A DNA stretch of 64,000 nt. Origin: Pinus tabuliformis (taxonomy: Eukaryota > Streptophyta > Pinopsida > Pinales > Pinaceae). The position numbers and the translations under genes were made by a program. This document shows, piece by piece, positions 60,318 through 64,000 of the stretch (position 1 is its first letter; every line of letters begins with the position of its first letter). A model generated the notes under the pieces. That model was not told where the DNA came from, made no database searches, and saw nothing but the letters and a program-made list of their open reading frames with translations. Location of the stretch: positions 835,534,033 through 835,598,032 of the forward strand of contig CM062816.1 of the NCBI GenBank assembly GCA_031772625.1. The letters run 5' to 3'.

Positions 60318-62092
60318 TTGGTTCCGGATCAAGAATTCTTAGATCAAAGGGGAAAGACCATTCGACAAGTTGTCTTTGACAACCCTATAGAAGAACCAAT
60401 AGAACTGCAGGACAACGTGGACAAGCAATCAACTAATATCAACCGTGTTCCAATACCTCCTGTTCACACCATAATCAGCAAACCCCTTCGGGTGCCCGTT
60501 GTAGATATGGATCACCAAGATGGGGAGGACAAACACAACGAAGAATGCAAAGAAGAGGGAGAAGGCCCTCAACGCAATGGTAACCTCTTTGGAGGAAACA
60601 ACTAGGAAGATGAAGAGGAAGTTACCTTCGAGTTCCCTATCCTAGATGTGACTCGTGACATCAACATGAAAAACATTCTGATGGCATCTCTCCCGTTATT
60701 CTACGGTAAATCATCTAAGGACCCCGATGCATTTCTTTTTGAATTCGATATTTTATGTCGCAATTATAATTACTATGAGGATGCACATAAACTTAAATTG
60801 TTTCCCGCCACATTAAAAGATGCAACCCTTAGGTGGTTCATGAGTCTAGGGCAACACACGATATACTCATGGGATGACATGAAATCAGTCTTCCTTAAAA
60901 AGTATCAAGATTTTTGTAAAAGTAGGGACATCAATGATATCCTTAGGATGGAACAAACAGAAGACAAAAACCTAGAGGAGTATCTTGAACGATTCCTATA
61001 CAATTTTCACAAATCTCGTGGGTCAAACTTAGACGAAAATATTATCAAAACTGTGTTCTTAAAAGGGCTGAGAGATGAATGCATTGAAACATTAAACCAT
61101 CTTAGTGGTGGGGACATCTATAAGAAGTCATTTGCTGAAGTAATTGAGCTTTGTCGTACCTATTCTAGGAGCCAAGCTAAAGTAGGCAAAAAGCTTCGCG
61201 AACTTAAAGAAAATTCTAGAGACTATGTGCAAAAGAAAACTGTGGCTAATGTTGTTACGAGAGTCGAGTTGGGAAACCTATTAGAAAGCTTTAAAACTGA
61301 TATACTCAACACAATCAATGACCATCTAGACACTATGAAAATCAAACAAAAACAAGAGGCTGAAAAAGTAGCCATGGCAGTCTTTTGTTCCAAGTGTAGG
61401 CGCAAACATGCAGAAAGGGAATGTCCTTTAAATTCCATTGAGATCTGTGGAATCTGCACTCTAGAACACCCAATCGAGAAGGGCCCATCACTTCCCGGCT
61501 TACAGGCCATCTATAAGGGGAGCACTGAAACCATTGACCAATCTCAACACAACAAAAGACCACCTGGAGAGGCTAGAATCAGAATATGTTTCCGGACCCA
61601 AATTCCCAAGGTTATGGCCAGACTCAGCCTTGGACCTTCCCTGCATCTTACCCTCCTTGTGCTGCTCAGTAACCACAAAACACTTCCTAGAGCCAGAATT
61701 GGAGGACAAACCCCTATACCAACACATATCAACCCCAGCCCCAATTCTATGTGCCTTACCCAAATATGCCAAGTGCCTCGTATAATCCAACCATGCAATC
61801 CTATCAGCAAGGGTATAACCCCAACATGTATCAACCACCTACACTTCCACCACCTACTTTGCATCAGTTATTACCTGCACCTGCTAACCCATCATCTTCA
61901 CAGGCACCTGCTACCTTGAACCCATCCCGACCTACACTGTTGCCTATGCAACCCGTACCTAACACAAGTCACAATAGGCTACCTCAACCAGTGCTATTAG
62001 AGACATTCCCATTTACACCAAAATTTTCAAAGATCTTTGCATTAAGAAACCAGGGAGGAAGGGGCATAAGAACCAGAATGTCAAAATCATAA
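60318..62092 (+). pseudogene. Athila-like gag (nearly readable, three or more breaks)
   Basis: One frame from about 60318 to 61520, with a single stop (60603-60605), gives an acidic N-terminal part. The capsid core follows (FYGKSSKDPDAFLFEFDILC near 60700; TLRWFMSLG, KKYQDFCKSRDIND and FLKGLRDECIETL). Two knuckles come next, CSKCRRKHAEREC near 61390 and CGICTLEHPIEKG near 61447, the second with Gly for the last Cys, then SLPGLQAIYKG. Near 61530-61590 the frame shifts, and a Pro/Gln/Tyr-rich tail continues to 62092 with stops near 61672 and 61690. This is the typical Athila/Tat gag plan. Confidence 0.92.
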
Positions 62093-62097
62093 GCCAA

Positions 62098-62235
62098 ATG
62101 TCCACTATGATTTCTGATTTGCCTGCAAAATACAATGACCCTGGGAACCCCATTGTCACCATTGAGATAAACAGAGTACTTCTACCAAACACCCTCATGG
62201 ATCTAGGGGTAGCAACAAATGCAATGACCTATGAA
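62098..62235 (+). pseudogene. Athila-like protease, N-terminal piece
   Basis: DLPAKYNDPGNPIVTIEINR, then LLPNTLMDLGVATNAMTYE: the retropepsin region with Asp-Leu-Gly-Val, where Athila proteases usually read Asp-Leu-Gly-Ala. Homology stops soon after, and no RT follows in the window. Truncated by a rearrangement near 62235. Confidence 0.8.
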
Positions 62236-64000
62236 GAGGCTTCGCAAGAAGAGGCTCTACAGCTGAGTGTGCAAAGGCCTAGGGTAGAAGTCCGCAGCTG
62301 AGTGCACGGACCCCTGCAACTATGTGCGCAAGGTAGTCAGAGTCTGTACTGGAAATTTGGATCATCAATAAAGAGACGTATTCTGGAATTATCTGTGTAT
62401 GTGTTATTTTACTTCTGTTATGAATATTGTGATTATGTTATGTTGAATACTGGGTTTATGAATTAATGCTATATTGATGCGCGAATCTATGTATTTTACT
62501 TTGTCATATGAACGCAAGTAAGAATATCTGTTTACACGAAGATAACCGTAATGCATGTTAAAGTTAACCAATACTTAAGCGAATCTAAGTACACAAGTAA
62601 GAGTAATTACAGAGGCACGTAAGTGCCTGATCTATCTATTTGGGGTCCACGAAGGACGATCAGAGACTTTCGCTGAGGCCTCAACGACGAATAAGAGAAA
62701 TACTTTGATAAGCCCTTTATCAGTCTGCGCAAAGGAAGGGTTAGGTCATATAATCGACATCACAACCATCTCAGGGTGCGGAAACTTGGTTCCTGCATCC
62801 CCCCATACTGGTTTGGGTGAGACTTCAGTGCGCGCTCTGCAAATTGATGCCAGAAGGGCTAGTAGTGTAGGGATTTGCTTGGCTACTTAACACTGAACCT
62901 AGTTTAGGGCCCATCAAGCCAACAAATGGTTTTGTTGACAAGACCGGGATCTGCATAACGAGATGTGTGATGTCACATCATTGGAATCCAACTAAGAAGG
63001 AGATTGAAGACCAGTTGGATAGAAATATCCACGAATTCGCGGTGCAAGAAAACAAGAATACGGGATTGACGAAAGAACAGTGGTTGGACAGATATCTATA
63101 CACAGAGATACATGAAATCTTCTTCTATTCCTTCCCAATTTAATTATACGAGTGGATCTCGAAGTTGGCAGACAGCCAAGGGAGGTGGAGGCTTGACGAC
63201 CCCGCAGTGAGTGCAGAGATTGGAAGCCTCTGAAGATAAGATCAAGCGCGCTGTCGATCATTGGCTCAATCGTATCATAGGAGGATTTGTGATAGAGTTC
63301 ACAATCGATACTTCAGTCAGTTACAGCGAAGTAGAGCGCCGCTTTTTCAAAGGGCTACGAGGTAAGTATTTGAAATTGTTAAGTACATGGATTACGATGT
63401 CCTTGTGTGAAAAGCGGGTTATGCAGTTACCTTGATGTTTGGGGCTACACGAAGTGGAAGGACTTTCAGGGATGAAGGAAGAAAAGGCCCTGAATATAGC
63501 CCGCTAATTGAACCTCCTCTGAGTGACGACGAGGGAGTAGCACAGGCTTCTCCGTAGAGTGTTATTCATTTGATAAAGCAAGGGTTCCTGCAAATACCTC
63601 ATCCACCCACACCATCTCCATCTTCATAAGGTAAACAATGCTCAGTTGGCTGCACAGAAGAATTCTTCCATTGATCTTCTTAAGGCAACCACGGAAAAGA
63701 ATGAGCACATGACCAAGTCCGTGACTGAGGCATGCAAAACTGTTCTAAAGTTGGATATTCCTGAAGATGCGCCAGTGGATGTGAGAATTCGGAAGCTCAC
63801 TGTCGGAGTGTGCGAAGCGAGAACAGAGATGGCTAAGGTTTAGTTTGAACTAAACCTTAAAACTACAGAGCTCAAGTTGAGGGCCCAGCCTTCGACTCCA
63901 CTAGAGGTTAAAGAGCAGTGCGCGAACGCTTTCAAAGATGCAGTAGAAGCTATAGATGTCATCGTGAAGGAGTGCACCGAGCTCTTCGAGTAGTCGCTCG
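62236..64000 (+). other. Unrecognised, higher-GC, partly coding-looking tract
   Basis: The base composition changes from AT-rich to more balanced and CpG-containing. Successive plus-strand frames look protein-like though broken. At 62995-63235 one carries GLTKEQWLDRYLYTEIHEI and WISKLADSQGRWRLDDP, with one stop before its end. 63211-63435 carries VDHWLNRIIGGFVIEFTID. 63646-64000 is a Lys/Glu-rich, probably helical frame interrupted once (63841). I recognise no domain. It may be a gag-like region of another element or a host gene fragment; it runs off the window. Confidence 0.4.

Noticed and set aside
61223..61864. Minus-strand frames of 73-112 codons
   Set aside because: They are shadows of the Athila-like gag on the plus strand.

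Overview
The window is plant nuclear DNA made almost entirely of decayed, nested retrotransposons. I see no intact host gene, rRNA, tRNA gene or CRISPR array. The evidence for a plant is: Ty1/copia and Ty3/gypsy elements primed by the plant initiator-Met tRNA (TGGTATCAGAGC-type sites), an Athila-like element with its Asp-tRNA-type site, and an L1-type LINE whose ORF1 has the plant DUF4283-like and zinc-knuckle layout. AT-rich sequence, long LTRs (1.9-4.1 kb) and LTR pairs that have diverged visibly suggest a large, slowly purged genome such as a conifer or other large-genome seed plant. The species cannot be read from the sequence.

Region 1 (1-22595) is a three-level nest. The outermost element lies on the minus strand. 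Its 3' LTR is cut by the window start (1-823), its 5' LTR is about 4.1 kb (18467-22595), and its interior shows no coding capacity. Inside it sits a Ty1/copia element (2057-16712) with 2.4-kb LTRs, a decayed gag with three zinc knuckles, and RT-RNase H, but no protease or integrase. Inside the copia 5' LTR sits a nearly full-length minus-strand LINE (4343-10714) with a poly-A tail, a 15-17 bp target duplication, and ORF1/ORF2 broken mainly by in-frame stops.

Region 2 (22596-26170) holds an LTR-like fragment joined to the integrase end and 3' LTR of a gypsy element. Region 3 (26396-31846) is a complete minus-strand LARD-like element with a perfect CCCCA target duplication. It encodes only a Gag-like pseudogene, which has a coiled-coil-like stretch, a G-patch domain and two zinc knuckles. 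Its LTRs carry tRNA-like (pol III box) modules.

Region 4 (32393-52109) is a 19.7-kb tandem gypsy array, LTR-interior-LTR-interior-LTR, flanked as one unit by the target duplication AAGAG. The first interior was hit by a second, internally deleted gypsy element (38250-41582, TSD CATAG) and by a 360-bp segment carrying an antisense open frame. The two interiors have separate deletions in pol.

Region 5 (52110-64000) holds a possible gag remnant, an LTR end with a Met-type primer site (56045), and an Athila-like element with primer site at 59964, a readable gag and a protease start. The Athila element breaks off near 62235 into a higher-GC, coding-looking but unrecognised tract that runs to the window end. 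Nothing here looks able to move on its own. The value of the window lies in the order of insertions, the tandem array and the gag-only G-patch element.
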